A stretch of 64,000 nucleotides of DNA from Terrimonas ginsenosidimutans (GTDB lineage Bacteria; Bacteroidota; Bacteroidia; Chitinophagales; Chitinophagaceae): assembly GCF_022012415.1 (NCBI RefSeq), contig NZ_JAKLTR010000004.1, positions 308,855-372,854 of the forward strand. Reading direction: 5' to 3'. This document shows positions 35,029 through 43,887 of this stretch, piece by piece. The notes under the pieces are model-generated. The model searched no databases. It worked only from the letters and a program-made list of their open reading frames with translations, and had not been told where the DNA came from. The stretch's first letter is position 1. The number at the start of each line of letters is the position of its first letter. The position numbers and the translations under genes were made by a program.

Positions 35029-35562
35029 TTATTTCTGCTCCGGTTGAAATTGATAATTATCCAGCGTCATCTCTTTCATCATTTCTTCCAGTCGCCAAAC
35101 ATCCTGTTGTTGCCTGCGGCTTGCGGATACAAAATGAGAGACGAAATAGACCAGGTTCCAGATCACAGTATTCAGAAAAAAATAAAAACTTCCTCTTAGG
35201 ATCAGCAGCAAGGGCCTGCCGGCAAAAGCGGCGTCCCCTTCGCCCAGCATCTCCCACCTTAAACATCCCATCGCATACAAGGTGCCCGGGAGGACGGAGA
35301 AGACGACTGATAAAAAGAAAAAATAAGCAAATTGCTTGTCGAGCGACTTCTTTACGACATTTAGCCGTTGTATCACTGACCGCATCAAGTGGGTTGCAGC
35401 AAGGCCAGACAGGATAAATAGCGATAATCTGGCGATCGCCAGTTGCCGTGACGGAGCATCAGCCATTCTCTCAAAGAAGAAGGCAAAGAACATATTGATC
35501 GCAGCAAAACTGCCCCAACCAATAAGCTGGAATAGCCAGTATATTGACTTACCGTTACTCAT
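35029..35562 (-). CDS. Truncated LytS-like membrane sensor lacking the kinase domain
   Basis: A 177-aa membrane protein that aligns along its length with the first ~165 residues of the adjacent kinase (IYWLFQLIGWGSFAAINMFFAFFFERM versus LYWLFQVIGWGSFAAINVFFAIFFEKM; both keep RPLLLIL and IWNLIYF/IWNLVYF). It then stops after RLEEMMKEMTLDNYQF, before the HINPHF box and ATPase domain. The start is the ATG at 35562; upstream in-frame codons do not resemble the paralogue. It is intact over four membrane helices, so it could be a dimerisation partner or decoy for the kinase, or a remnant of tandem duplication. Confidence 0.75.
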   Translation of the reverse strand: MSNGKSIYWLFQLIGWGSFAAINMFFAFFFERMADAPSRQLAIARLSLFILSGLAATHLMRSVIQRLNVVKKSLDKQFAYFFFLSVVFSVLPGTLYAMGCLRWEMLGEGDAAFAGRPLLLILRGSFYFFLNTVIWNLVYFVSHFVSASRRQQQDVWRLEEMMKEMTLDNYQFQPEQK

Positions 35563-35567
35563 GTGAA

Positions 35568-35575
35568 CAAATCTA
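35568..35575 (-). promoter_or_regulatory. -7 element (TAGATTTG) of the truncated sensor gene
   Basis: Identical octamer and identical spacing (5 bp) to the ATG as at the kinase gene, so the duplication included the core promoter. Confidence 0.45.
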
Positions 35576-35663
35576 ACTAATTCCGCCGCCGGCGAACATG
35601 GTAAATATATACCAGTGGGCGAGAAAATAGACAAAAGGGAGCAGGGAAATATGGCCGAGAAGC

Positions 35664-35691
35664 GTTCAACGTTCACCGTTGTCCGCTGACC
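35664..35691. repeat. Four degenerate 7-bp words of the GTTGWCC family
   Basis: GTTCAAC, GTTCACC, GTTGTCC and GCTGACC lie in tandem in the divergent gap between the truncated sensor and dxs. This is one of the few copies not behind a gene end. Confidence 0.55.
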
Positions 35692-35815
35692 GGATCAAAG
35701 CTGTTGCTGATGTACATAGCCGAAGCTCCGGCGGAACATTCACGATCAGCCCATAATTCCGGGCAACGGGCAAAGGTGAATAGACAACGCGCCTTCCCAA
35801 TCCACCGAAAAAGCC

Positions 35816-35823
35816 TACTTTTG
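35816..35823 (+). promoter_or_regulatory. -7 element (TACTTTTG) of dxs
   Basis: A perfect TAnnTTTG match 18 bp before the dxs ATG at 35842. It supports that start over the longer frame beginning at 35704. A TTG -33 element is not evident. Confidence 0.55.
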
Positions 35824-35841
35824 TCGCCAAAACCGCCCTCC

Positions 35842-37776
35842 ATGGAGATTATACCCGGACCGTTGTTAAAGACGATCGATTCACCTGCCGATCTCAAAAA
35901 GCTTCCGCGCGAAAAATTGCACCAGGTTTGCGACGAATTGCGTCAATATATCATTGATGTGGTGAGTGTGCATGGCGGGCACTTCGGCGCAAGTCTCGGT
36001 GTAGTTGAACTGACAACTGCACTTCATTACGTGTATAATACACCTTATGACCAGCTCGTATGGGACGTCGGCCACCAGGCTTATGGACATAAGATCCTGA
36101 CCGGCCGCCGCGACAATTTCGTCACCAACCGGAAATACAACGGCATCAGCGGGTTCCCCAAAAGAAGCGAAAGCGAATATGACACATTTGGCGTGGGACA
36201 TTCTTCCACCTCTATTTCCGCTGCATTAGGAATGGCGATGGCCGCCAAATACAAGGGCGAAACAGACCGCAAGACCGTGGCAGTGATCGGCGACGGCTCC
36301 ATGACCGCAGGGATGGCTTTCGAAGCCATGAACCACGCCGGCGTGGCAAACTCCGATATGCTGATCATTCTTAATGATAATGGGATCGGTATCGACCCTA
36401 ATACCGGCGCACTGAAAGAATACCTCACTGATATCTCTACATCACCTACCTACAATAAAGTAAAAGATGATGTCTGGAAACTGATGGGCAAACTGCCCGT
36501 TGGCAAGAACTTCACCCGCGCCATGGGTCACAAACTTGTGGAAGGACTGAAAGGAATGGTCAACAGCAGCGCCAATCTTTTCGAAGCATTGAAGATCCGG
36601 TATTTCGGACCTATTGATGGGCATAATGTCGCAAAACTGGTGGATACATTGAAAGACCTTCGTGACATTCCCGGGCCGAAGCTCCTGCATATTGTTACCA
36701 CTAAAGGAAAGGGATATGCACTGGCGGAGCAGGACCAGACCAAATGGCACGCACCCGGATTGTTCGACAAAGTGACGGGCGAGATCTTTAAAAAGAAATT
36801 CGACACACCACAGCCGCCCAAATACCAGGATGTTTTTGGCCATACGCTGATCGAACTGGCTGAACGCAACCAACGGATCTTCGGTATCACTCCTGCCATG
36901 CCTTCCGGTTCATCATTGAAATTCATGATGGAGAAAATGCCGGATCGTGCGTTTGATGTCGGCATTTGCGAACAGCATGCGGTGACACTCAGCGCTGGTA
37001 TGGCCACACAGGGCATGCGCGTATTCTGCAATATTTACTCTTCTTTCATGCAACGCGCCTATGACCAGGTTGTGCATGATGTAGCGATCCAAAAACTGCC
37101 GGTTGTATTCTGCCTCGACCGTGCAGGCCTCGTTGGTGACGACGGACCAACACACCACGGCGCTTACGATATCGCCTATATGCGTTGCATCCCGAACATC
37201 GTGATCAGCGCACCAATGAATGAAAGCGAACTCAGGAACCTGATGTATACCTCGCAGCTTGAATCTACCGATGTCCCCTTTGTGATCCGCTATCCCCGTG
37301 GCGAAGGCACCATGCCAGAATGGAAAACAGAAATGAAGGAGATCACGATCGGAAAAGGACGCAAACTGAAAGATGGTGATGGCATTGCCATCCTTTCATT
37401 CGGACATCCGGGAAATTTTGCTGCCAGCGCTATCCGCGATCTGAAACTGGAAGGTGTCAACCCCGGACATTACGATATGCGCTTCGCAAAACCTCTGGAT
37501 GAAGAACTGTTACATGAAGCATGTCAGCGTTACCAGAAGCTCATTACTGTAGAAGACGGATGTATCGAAGGAGGTTTCGGCAGCGCCGTACTCGAGTTCA
37601 TGGCGAAACATAATTACAAAAACGAAGTACGCATCCTCGGCATTCCTGATCGCATTGTAGAACATGGAACACCAAAAGAACTGCAGCATGAATGTAAATA
37701 TGATGCCGTAGCGATCAAAGAAACTGTACTGGAGATGATGAAGGATAAAGTTCGCGTTACTGAATTGCTGGGATAA
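35842..37776 (+). CDS. dxs: 1-deoxy-D-xylulose-5-phosphate synthase
   Basis: A 644-aa thiamine-diphosphate enzyme that condenses pyruvate and glyceraldehyde 3-phosphate, the first step of the methylerythritol phosphate isoprenoid pathway. Visible: VWDVGHQAYGHKILTGRR, the ThDP/Mg motif GDGSMTAGMAFEAMNHAG...NDN, GPIDGHN, the CEQHAVTLSAGMA block and DRAGLVGDDGPTHHGAYD. I use the ATG at 35842 (MEIIPGPLL) because the length then fits the family and a -7 element lies just upstream. A hairpin terminator follows. Its product could feed the prenyl chain used by the GGGP synthase at 29.8 kb. Confidence 0.96.
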   Translation: MEIIPGPLLKTIDSPADLKKLPREKLHQVCDELRQYIIDVVSVHGGHFGASLGVVELTTALHYVYNTPYDQLVWDVGHQAYGHKILTGRRDNFVTNRKYNGISGFPKRSESEYDTFGVGHSSTSISAALGMAMAAKYKGETDRKTVAVIGDGSMTAGMAFEAMNHAGVANSDMLIILNDNGIGIDPNTGALKEYLTDISTSPTYNKVKDDVWKLMGKLPVGKNFTRAMGHKLVEGLKGMVNSSANLFEALKIRYFGPIDGHNVAKLVDTLKDLRDIPGPKLLHIVTTKGKGYALAEQDQTKWHAPGLFDKVTGEIFKKKFDTPQPPKYQDVFGHTLIELAERNQRIFGITPAMPSGSSLKFMMEKMPDRAFDVGICEQHAVTLSAGMATQGMRVFCNIYSSFMQRAYDQVVHDVAIQKLPVVFCLDRAGLVGDDGPTHHGAYDIAYMRCIPNIVISAPMNESELRNLMYTSQLESTDVPFVIRYPRGEGTMPEWKTEMKEITIGKGRKLKDGDGIAILSFGHPGNFAASAIRDLKLEGVNPGHYDMRFAKPLDEELLHEACQRYQKLITVEDGCIEGGFGSAVLEFMAKHNYKNEVRILGIPDRIVEHGTPKELQHECKYDAVAIKETVLEMMKDKVRVTELLG

Positions 37777-37794
37777 ACTAATTTATCGACTACA

Positions 37795-37836
37795 ATAAAA
37801 AAGCCTCATCAGTAAACCTGATGAGGCTTTTTTATT
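37795..37836 (+). terminator. Intrinsic terminator after dxs
   Basis: Stem AAGCCTCATCAG (37801-37812) pairs with CTGATGAGGCTT (37818-37829). A-rich sequence lies before and T-rich after, so it may work in both directions between dxs and the convergent S9 peptidase gene. Confidence 0.9.
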
Positions 37837-37840
37837 TACC

Positions 37841-37952
37841 TGGCGTAGCAGTATCGCTAAGAACGCCAGGAGGAAAAGCGCAAAGGGCGCTAAGAGATGA
37901 TCTTAGCGCCCTTTGCGGCTCTTTGCGTGCTCTGCGATACTTCTGCCACGCA
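37841..37952. repeat. Nested palindrome built of CGCAAAG words
   Basis: An inner perfect 17-bp stem (37879-37895 with 37901-37917; CGCAAAGGGCGCTAAGA) is enclosed by an outer imperfect arm pair (TGGCGTAGCAGTATCGC near 37841-37857 and its counterpart at 37934-37952). A competing CCTGGCGT/ACGCCAGG stem lies on the left. It shares words with 22171-22264. Confidence 0.75.
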
Positions 37953-37965
37953 AATATTAAAACAT

Positions 37966-40947
37966 TCAATCTTCCATGTCAAACGCTCTTGTACCTAAAT
38001 GCTCTTCCAGGTCACCTTTCTCCACACCATTCTTCCACCAGTCAGGAGCCGGTGCACCTTTCAGGTAATGATCGAAGAATTCCATCATACGAACAGCGTA
38101 GTCTTTCCTGTTCTCAATTTTTGCGATCCCATGGTTTTCTCCTTTGTAAGTGATCATCACCACTGGTTTTTTCAAACGGCGAAGTGCATTGTAAAACTCG
38201 ATACCCTGCGTAAAGTCAACCGCACCATCCTTATCATTATGCAATAACAGGATCGGTGTATTTACTTTCTTCACATGATAAATAGGTGAGTTACGGAGAT
38301 AAGAATCCCAGTTCTCCCATGGAGCACCTTTGAAGCGTCCCTGGGAAGCTTCGAAGATCGCCATATTACCGCCACCAGAGTTCCAGTAGATCAGATCATA
38401 CATGCTGACCATATTGGTCAGGGCAGCTCCGGGAGCTGCGGCTTTGAACATATTAGTTTGCGTAGCAAGGAATGCAGTCTGATAACCTCCCCAGCTATGT
38501 CCCTGTATCCCGATGTTCTTCTCATCGATCACACCGGTAGCAATAGCAGCTTTTACCGCCGGTATTACACACCAGACTGCGCTCATACCCGGGTCATCCA
38601 TTTTATAAACGATATCCGGCATGAACACTGCATAACCATTGCTGGTATACATCGCAGGCTGCCATCCGCCACCCGGAAAATCAGGATTGCTGTAAGCATT
38701 CTTCCCCTGGGATGTTTTTTCGTAATAATATACGACGGTAGGATATTTTTTACCTTTCACATATCCTGCCGGCAGGTATAATGCGCCTTGTAACGTATCG
38801 CCTTTATCCGACACATAATCTACCAGCTGAGTGCCCGCACTCCATGTATATTTACCGCGGTCAGGTGCATTCTCCGTCACTTGTTTTCCGCTCTCCAATG
38901 AAGCGTTCGCAACATAAAATTCTGTCGGTTGAGAGAATCCTTCTTTTGAGAACATATATACATCGGCGTTCTTTGCCTTTGCAAGTGCATTCACTGAAAT
39001 ATCATCCCAGATCAGGGTTTTCACACCAGGCTGAAGACCTTTCTTACCAGCTTCGATACGTCCGATACCAGCTTTCTTTGTCCATTCGCCATACATACGT
39101 ACATACAAAGGCTTCTTTAGATCGATTCCCTTCTCATCACGATCAAGCATAAAACGCCCCTGGAAACGTACTTTATCTTTACGTCCTGTAACAGTAAGAT
39201 TTGTTGCGGCTTCTTTGCCGTTTGCAGCTACCTGCCAGATATCCCAGAGGTCACGGATCAGCACATACTTATTATCACTGCTCCAGCCAATGACGTTGGT
39301 CAGTGGTTTTACCACATTATGATCATCTTCCGTATTCACAAATGAAGAAGGAATGTTCTCCGTAACATTTACGTTTGTTTTACCGATCAGGTCATACACA
39401 TAGTAATGACCATCTTTTCCATAAATGAATTTTGTTCCATCAGGTGATGACTGCGGCATTGCGGTAAAAGACGGCTGATAGAATTTTTCCTGGAACAATG
39501 TTTTAGCCCCTGTTTTCAGATCAACGATGTACAGGTCTGAATAAGTTTGTCCGTCAAGATTCTGATCCAGTTCATAGGCGCGGCTATCTGTTGCGATCGC
39601 AAACTGCTGTTTCGGGAAGATCGCAAGCGTACGAACCGAGCTGTCATTTACCTGTTTGAATGAAGAAGTCGCCAATGTATATGAAGCGAGATAAGTGAAG
39701 TTCTTATCCTGCATTTCCATTACCTGCTGACGGCTTTGAAGGCGTTTATCCTGCCAGTTCCAGATGATCATATCCGGTTTAGCAGGTTCGTCACCAGGAG
39801 CAACAGCTGGTTTTACATCAGGCTTTGTTTCAAGTTTAGCCAGTGCTTTCTTCAGATCTGCCAGCGATTTGATACTGGTATCTGTTTTCAGCCTTTCGAT
39901 CTTCTGTGATTCTGTTTGTGCAGAAGCAGTAGCAGGAGCTTTCTTCGCCGTGTCTGCATTTTCTTTTTTAGCCGGCAGCAATGGTGCGATACCAAAGAAC
40001 AGGCGGGAAAGATCTTCTGACCAGTAAGGTCTGCGGTTGCTGCTAATGGTCATTCCTTTGGGGAACACAAGCGAATCCTTCGCAGGATCATAGATCGTTA
40101 CAGAAGGAACAGCACTTACATTCTTTACACCAAGTACAACACCTTTATCAGATTTGAATTTCTCATCCTTAGTTGTTTTCAGCAAGGCAAAAGCCTCACC
40201 GTCTTCTGTCCATGACAGAGATTTGTAAGACGCTTTATCGTTATCCAGCACTGTAGTTTGTTTGGCGCTTATATTCAGCAGATAAACACCGTTACCAGTC
40301 TTATTGGTTGCATCGATCGTATACGCAAGCAGGTTTCCTGCCTTGTTGAAATCAAATTCGGCAACATTGCCTATGTTCTGTGTTTTGCCGGAAGCAAGCT
40401 CTACCAGCAGGAGATCTGCGCCTCTTGGTGCATCGGCTCCGCCGCCACCCATTGTTCTTTCTTTTACAATAGAAACAGCGAGATGAGAAGAAACACGGCC
40501 ATTGAATGAATACAGCCCGGCTCTTTCGAATTCGGTTTTCTTACCCGTAGAAAGTTCTACCAGGATCAACTTATCAAAAAGCTGTTTTCCGGGCGTTTTA
40601 GCGGCAGCCTTCGCTTCCTTGAATTTGGTCGTTTCTTTGAACGCCAGCCATTTTCCATCCTCCGAAAAAGTAAAGCCGGCGGATGTTCCTCCGATCGGGT
40701 ACTTTCTCAGCGTTGTATCATTTACTTTTTTCACGATCAGTTCGCCATCACCTTCGCGGGTGGTCAGCGGATAAGCAACCCAGTCGCCATCCGGAGACAG
40801 GGATACACTAAAGGAGCTGATAGAACGCCAGGAGGAAATATCCTTCCATCCCATTGGACGGGCTGTCTTTGAAGAGTCTTTTTTTTCCTGTGCGCTGGCA
40901 ATGAATGCCGGGAACAGGAGAAAAGGGACGATAGTTCGTTTGAGCAT
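37966..40947 (-). CDS. S9 prolyl oligopeptidase family serine peptidase
   Basis: A 993-aa exported peptidase: Sec signal (residues 1-19, MLKRTIVPFLLFPAFIASA), a beta-propeller region (about 40-700) with repeated WD-like strands, and a C-terminal alpha/beta hydrolase domain. That domain has nucleophile Ser818 in GHSWGGYQTAF, the Asp in LLHNDKDGAVDF and the His in ENHGIAKIENRKDY. Family members cleave oligopeptides after proline or other residues. The frame is open to 41115, but the extra N-terminus (RTRTRTRTRSTDNGQRST) is only translated repeat DNA, so the start is the ATG at 40947. Between propeller strands lies a Lys/Ala/Thr-rich linker (around residues 315-355). Confidence 0.92.
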   Translation of the reverse strand: MLKRTIVPFLLFPAFIASAQEKKDSSKTARPMGWKDISSWRSISSFSVSLSPDGDWVAYPLTTREGDGELIVKKVNDTTLRKYPIGGTSAGFTFSEDGKWLAFKETTKFKEAKAAAKTPGKQLFDKLILVELSTGKKTEFERAGLYSFNGRVSSHLAVSIVKERTMGGGGADAPRGADLLLVELASGKTQNIGNVAEFDFNKAGNLLAYTIDATNKTGNGVYLLNISAKQTTVLDNDKASYKSLSWTEDGEAFALLKTTKDEKFKSDKGVVLGVKNVSAVPSVTIYDPAKDSLVFPKGMTISSNRRPYWSEDLSRLFFGIAPLLPAKKENADTAKKAPATASAQTESQKIERLKTDTSIKSLADLKKALAKLETKPDVKPAVAPGDEPAKPDMIIWNWQDKRLQSRQQVMEMQDKNFTYLASYTLATSSFKQVNDSSVRTLAIFPKQQFAIATDSRAYELDQNLDGQTYSDLYIVDLKTGAKTLFQEKFYQPSFTAMPQSSPDGTKFIYGKDGHYYVYDLIGKTNVNVTENIPSSFVNTEDDHNVVKPLTNVIGWSSDNKYVLIRDLWDIWQVAANGKEAATNLTVTGRKDKVRFQGRFMLDRDEKGIDLKKPLYVRMYGEWTKKAGIGRIEAGKKGLQPGVKTLIWDDISVNALAKAKNADVYMFSKEGFSQPTEFYVANASLESGKQVTENAPDRGKYTWSAGTQLVDYVSDKGDTLQGALYLPAGYVKGKKYPTVVYYYEKTSQGKNAYSNPDFPGGGWQPAMYTSNGYAVFMPDIVYKMDDPGMSAVWCVIPAVKAAIATGVIDEKNIGIQGHSWGGYQTAFLATQTNMFKAAAPGAALTNMVSMYDLIYWNSGGGNMAIFEASQGRFKGAPWENWDSYLRNSPIYHVKKVNTPILLLHNDKDGAVDFTQGIEFYNALRRLKKPVVMITYKGENHGIAKIENRKDYAVRMMEFFDHYLKGAPAPDWWKNGVEKGDLEEHLGTRAFDMED

Positions 40948-41041
40948 TTCGGTTTGGTTTGGTATAAGGGGGTGAAAATCGGAAGATACGGAAACTAGGC
41001 GAGCGCCAGAAGGGGTAAGGATGAATGGCGGGCCGCTATCC

Positions 41042-41204
41042 GTTGACCGTTGTCCGTTGTCCGTTGACCGTGTCCGTGTTCGTGTTCGTGTTCGTCGTAC
41101 TCTGCGATAAAACAAAGAAGCCTTCTAATCGCAGAAGGCTTCTTTACTATAATAGTTTTACAAAATTCCGAAAGCCGGACAACGGTCAACGGACAACGGT
41201 CAAC
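41042..41204. repeat. Composite element: GTTGWCC arrays inverted around a hairpin (copy 1)
   Basis: Four 7-bp words at 41042-41069 (GTTGACC, GTTGTCC twice, GTTGACC), then hexamers GTGTCC/GTGTTC to about 41093. A hairpin follows at 41114-41145, then four words in the opposite orientation at 41177-41204. A GCTATC tag flanks both outer ends. The right arm starts 10 bp after the OsmC stop codon in that gene's sense direction. Confidence 0.85.
41114..41145 (-). terminator. Hairpin terminator of the OsmC gene
   Basis: A 13-bp perfect stem (AAAGAAGCCTTCT with its complement at 41133-41145), 6-nt loop. In the OsmC direction it is followed by TTTGTTTTATC. It sits in the middle of the inverted GTTGWCC arrays. 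Confidence 0.75.
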
Positions 41205-41215
41205 GGATAGCGGTC

Positions 41216-41626
41216 TCACGCCAATTCCGCTTCCATTGTAATATTCGTATTCAGCAATTTACTGATCGGGCAGTTTGCTTTTGCACCCGCAGCTACTTCT
41301 GCAAATTTCGCGGCATCGATATTCGGGATCGTGGCTTTTACTTCGAGGTGACTTTCTGTAATAGCGCCATTCTCAAAAGTAATCGTACATTTCGTGTCAA
41401 TATTGTCAGCAGTAAATCCTGCTGCATTCAGGTCGAAGCTGAGTTTCATGGTGAAGCAACCTGCATGAGCTGCCGCAACAAGTTCTTCAGGGTTTGTGCC
41501 GATGCCTTCTTCAAAGCGGCTGCTGAATGAATACTGAGTATCTTTTAATACGCCTGATTGCGTGGTGTTGGTTCCTTTTCCTTCTTTTCCGGTGCCTTTC
41601 CAGTTGGCTGTAGCGTGACGTTTCAT
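41216..41626 (-). CDS. OsmC/Ohr family peroxiredoxin
   Basis: A 136-aa cytoplasmic OsmC-type protein that reduces organic hydroperoxides through two cysteines: Cys57 in AAAHAGCFTMKLS and Cys119 in AKANCPISKLLN. Length and the NPEELVAAAHAGCF motif are standard for the OsmC branch. It lies 20 bp after scpA on the same strand, so it may share its transcript. It is followed by a composite repeat and terminator. Confidence 0.93.
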   Translation of the reverse strand: MKRHATANWKGTGKEGKGTNTTQSGVLKDTQYSFSSRFEEGIGTNPEELVAAAHAGCFTMKLSFDLNAAGFTADNIDTKCTITFENGAITESHLEVKATIPNIDAAKFAEVAAGAKANCPISKLLNTNITMEAELA

Positions 41627-41646
41627 AATATATAATGTTTATGGTT

Positions 41647-42504
41647 TTACTGAGGCTGCTGATCTCCTTCTTCCGCGGGAGGCGCTGGATCGTCAAATGA
41701 CGATTTGAAGTCGGCATCTGTCAGACCGTCTTCCGCCAGCTCTGCCGCGCGTTCTTCAGGTTCTACATACTCGATGAGGAAGTTATTCCGGCCATCTCCG
41801 ATCATGATCTTCATGAACTTCTGCTGTACAAGTTCGAGAAGCGACAGGAACAGGAAGATCGCATGGACGCGGTTCTCTGCCACTTCAAATATCTTTTCAA
41901 AGGAAACCGTCTTTTCCCTGGCTGCAACATCCATCATATTCCGGCGTGCGTTCTCCATCGTGTAGCGATACTGCACAACAGTGTGCACCGGTTTGTTTAC
42001 CCTGTCTGAATACTTCTGCATCGCCTTTTCGAAGGCTTTCATTAATTTGAACAGGGTGATATTCTGGATCTCTGTTCCTTCGCCGGCATCTTCACCTATC
42101 TGTGACAGTTCTTTTTGAATATTTCCACGCTTTACCATCAGCATCCGGATAGCTTCCATTTCCGCCATCTGGGCAGACGCTTCCTTGAACTTCTTGTATT
42201 CAAGCAGTTTGCTTACCAGCTCTTCCCTCGGATCAATTTCATTACCCTGGGCATCCACTTCCTTACGGGGCAGCAGCATTTTCGCCTTGATCCGCATCAG
42301 CGTGGAAATGAACAGGATGAATTCACTTGACATTTCAATGTTCAGCGATTCCTGCTGATGGATATATTCAAGGAAGTCATTGGTAATCCGGGTGATAGGG
42401 ATATTGTAAATGTCCAGCTCGTCCCTTTCAATAAAGAACAGGAGCAGGTCGAAAGGTCCTTCGAACTGGGGTAATTTGATCTGGTAAGATGCTGTATTAG
42501 CCAT
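41647..42504 (-). CDS. scpA: Segregation and condensation protein A
   Basis: A 285-aa kleisin subunit of the SMC-ScpAB condensin complex. The N-terminal SMC-binding part reads YQIKLPQFEGPFDLLLFFIERDELDIYNIPI. The middle has LMRIKAKMLLPRKE, and the C-terminal winged-helix part (about 190-260) has FEVAENRVHAIFLFLSLLELVQQKF. It ends in an acidic, proline-rich tail (APPAEEGDQQPQ). ScpB and SMC are not in the window. It follows mscL after a hairpin. Confidence 0.94.
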   Translation of the reverse strand: MANTASYQIKLPQFEGPFDLLLFFIERDELDIYNIPITRITNDFLEYIHQQESLNIEMSSEFILFISTLMRIKAKMLLPRKEVDAQGNEIDPREELVSKLLEYKKFKEASAQMAEMEAIRMLMVKRGNIQKELSQIGEDAGEGTEIQNITLFKLMKAFEKAMQKYSDRVNKPVHTVVQYRYTMENARRNMMDVAAREKTVSFEKIFEVAENRVHAIFLFLSLLELVQQKFMKIMIGDGRNNFLIEYVEPEERAAELAEDGLTDADFKSSFDDPAPPAEEGDQQPQ

Positions 42505-42516
42505 ATTAAAAGTTAA

Positions 42517-42547
42517 ACCCCCGGACCACCTGGGGCGGTACGGGGGT
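42517..42547 (-). terminator. Probable terminator between mscL and scpA
   Basis: A GC-rich stem ACCCCCG/CGGGGGT with a partly paired inner loop, followed in the minus direction by TTTAACTTTT. It ends 12 bp before the scpA ATG, so it could also affect scpA translation. The T-run is interrupted, so confidence is moderate. Confidence 0.55.
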
Positions 42548-42574
42548 CAAAAATAAGGGAAATATCGTTGGGGA

Positions 42575-42949
42575 CTATTTCTTTAAAGAGTCACGGATCT
42601 CACGCAAAAGGAGGATATCTTCCGGCGTCACCGCAGGCGTTGGAGCTTCCTCTTCTTTTTTCATCAATCCCTTCATCGCTCTTATGATCAGGAACAGGAT
42701 AAAGGCGATAATAACGAACTTGATCACAGCCGCCAGGAACTTACCATATTTAACATTTCCCCATACCAGCTTATCAAGATCCTGAGCATTTGCTGCTTCC
42801 AGCGCAGGTGTTAACAATAGAGGAGTGATCACATCATCCACGAGAGATGATACTATGGTTCCGAAAGCTGCACCAATAATAACGGCAACGGCAAGCTCTA
42901 CAACATTCTTCTTCAGCGCAAATTCTTTGAATTCTTTAAAAAGTCCCAT
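42575..42949 (-). CDS. mscL: Large-conductance mechanosensitive channel
   Basis: A 124-aa inner-membrane channel that opens on osmotic downshock. The N-terminal amphipathic helix GLFKEFKEFALKKNVVELAVAVIIGAAFG leads into the pore helix TM1. A periplasmic loop (LLTPALEAANAQDLDKLVWGNVKYG), TM2 (AAVIKFVIIAFILFLIIRAM) and the C-terminal helix ending LLREIRDSLKK follow. The frame is open to 43006, but MGLFKEF at 42949 is the conserved start. Length matches the family. Confidence 0.96.
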   Translation of the reverse strand: MGLFKEFKEFALKKNVVELAVAVIIGAAFGTIVSSLVDDVITPLLLTPALEAANAQDLDKLVWGNVKYGKFLAAVIKFVIIAFILFLIIRAMKGLMKKEEEAPTPAVTPEDILLLREIRDSLKK

Positions 42950-43104
42950 AATTGAAGTTTTTAGTGTTGGTAAAAGGAGGTTTTTTGATGCGCATCCATG
43001 TTTCAAAATTCAGGCCGAAGCGATTACAACCAATGAACTTTCAAACAATTAAACTTTCAAACTTTTCCTATTGAAAAGTTACCCAAAGTAAAGGAAAAAA
43101 CTTT

Positions 43105-43854
43105 TTACTCTTTCTTCAAACCGGGAAACTGCATTTTTAATCCTTTCAGCATATCACGCAGCGCCTTTGCGATCACATATTCCTTATACCAATTCTGATC
43201 AGATGGTACGATCGTCCACTCAGGCTCATTGCACTTTTCGAAACAATCTTCATAGGCTGACTGATAATTATCCCAAAGCTTCGCCTCTTCAAAATCCTGT
43301 TCATTGTACTTCCACATTTTGGCAGGATTATGCATACGTTCTTCCAGCCGCTGAGTTTGTTCTTCCCGGGAAATATGCAGATAGAATTTGAGGATATGCG
43401 TTTCATTATGCTCTTCGAGCAACCGTTCAAATGCATTGATGGCCTCAACGCGTTTCTTTGTACGCTCATCGTCTATCCAGCGATGCACGCGTGTGATCAG
43501 GATATCCTCATAGTGAGAGCGATTGAAGACCTGGATCATTCCTTTTGCCGGCGTATGATTGTGTATCCTCCAGAGGAAGTCATGGCTGAGTTCCTCCGAT
43601 GTCGGAGCTTTGAATGATTTGACCATTACCCCCTGCGGGTTCATACTTCCCATTACATTACGGATCACGCCGTCCTTTCCACTGGCGTCCATTCCCTGTA
43701 TCACGATCAATATAGAATGACGGTTCTCTGCATAGAGAAGATTCTGCAGATCATCCAGCTCTTCGAGAATCGCGGCGGTTTTCTCTTTGGTTTCGGCCTT
43801 GTCAAATTCTTTCGGGGCACGTGTGCTGATCTTACTTAGACTGATTTTGCTCAT
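43105..43854 (-). CDS. Polyphosphate kinase 2 family protein
   Basis: A 249-aa cytoplasmic enzyme that transfers phosphate between polyphosphate and nucleotides. Walker A is at residues 54-61 (GMDASGKDG region), with the lid/PPK2 motifs NPQGVMVKSFKAPTSEELSHDFLWRIH and FNRSHYEDILITRVH and an E-rich helical lid. Length and single domain fit the short PPK2 proteins; which nucleotide it prefers cannot be told. Its 5' side faces the EamA gene across a palindromic region. Confidence 0.92.
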   Translation of the reverse strand: MSKISLSKISTRAPKEFDKAETKEKTAAILEELDDLQNLLYAENRHSILIVIQGMDASGKDGVIRNVMGSMNPQGVMVKSFKAPTSEELSHDFLWRIHNHTPAKGMIQVFNRSHYEDILITRVHRWIDDERTKKRVEAINAFERLLEEHNETHILKFYLHISREEQTQRLEERMHNPAKMWKYNEQDFEEAKLWDNYQSAYEDCFEKCNEPEWTIVPSDQNWYKEYVIAKALRDMLKGLKMQFPGLKKE

Positions 43855-43887
43855 ATTTAAAGTTATTGATTTTTCAGGTACTTCGAC

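Noticed and set aside
35704..35841. 46-residue extension of Dxs
   Set aside because: No similarity to the family, and a -7 promoter element (35816-35823) lies inside it.
40948..41115. N-terminal extension of the S9 peptidase (RTRTRTRTRST...)
   Set aside because: It is translated repeat DNA in front of a perfect signal peptide beginning at 40947.
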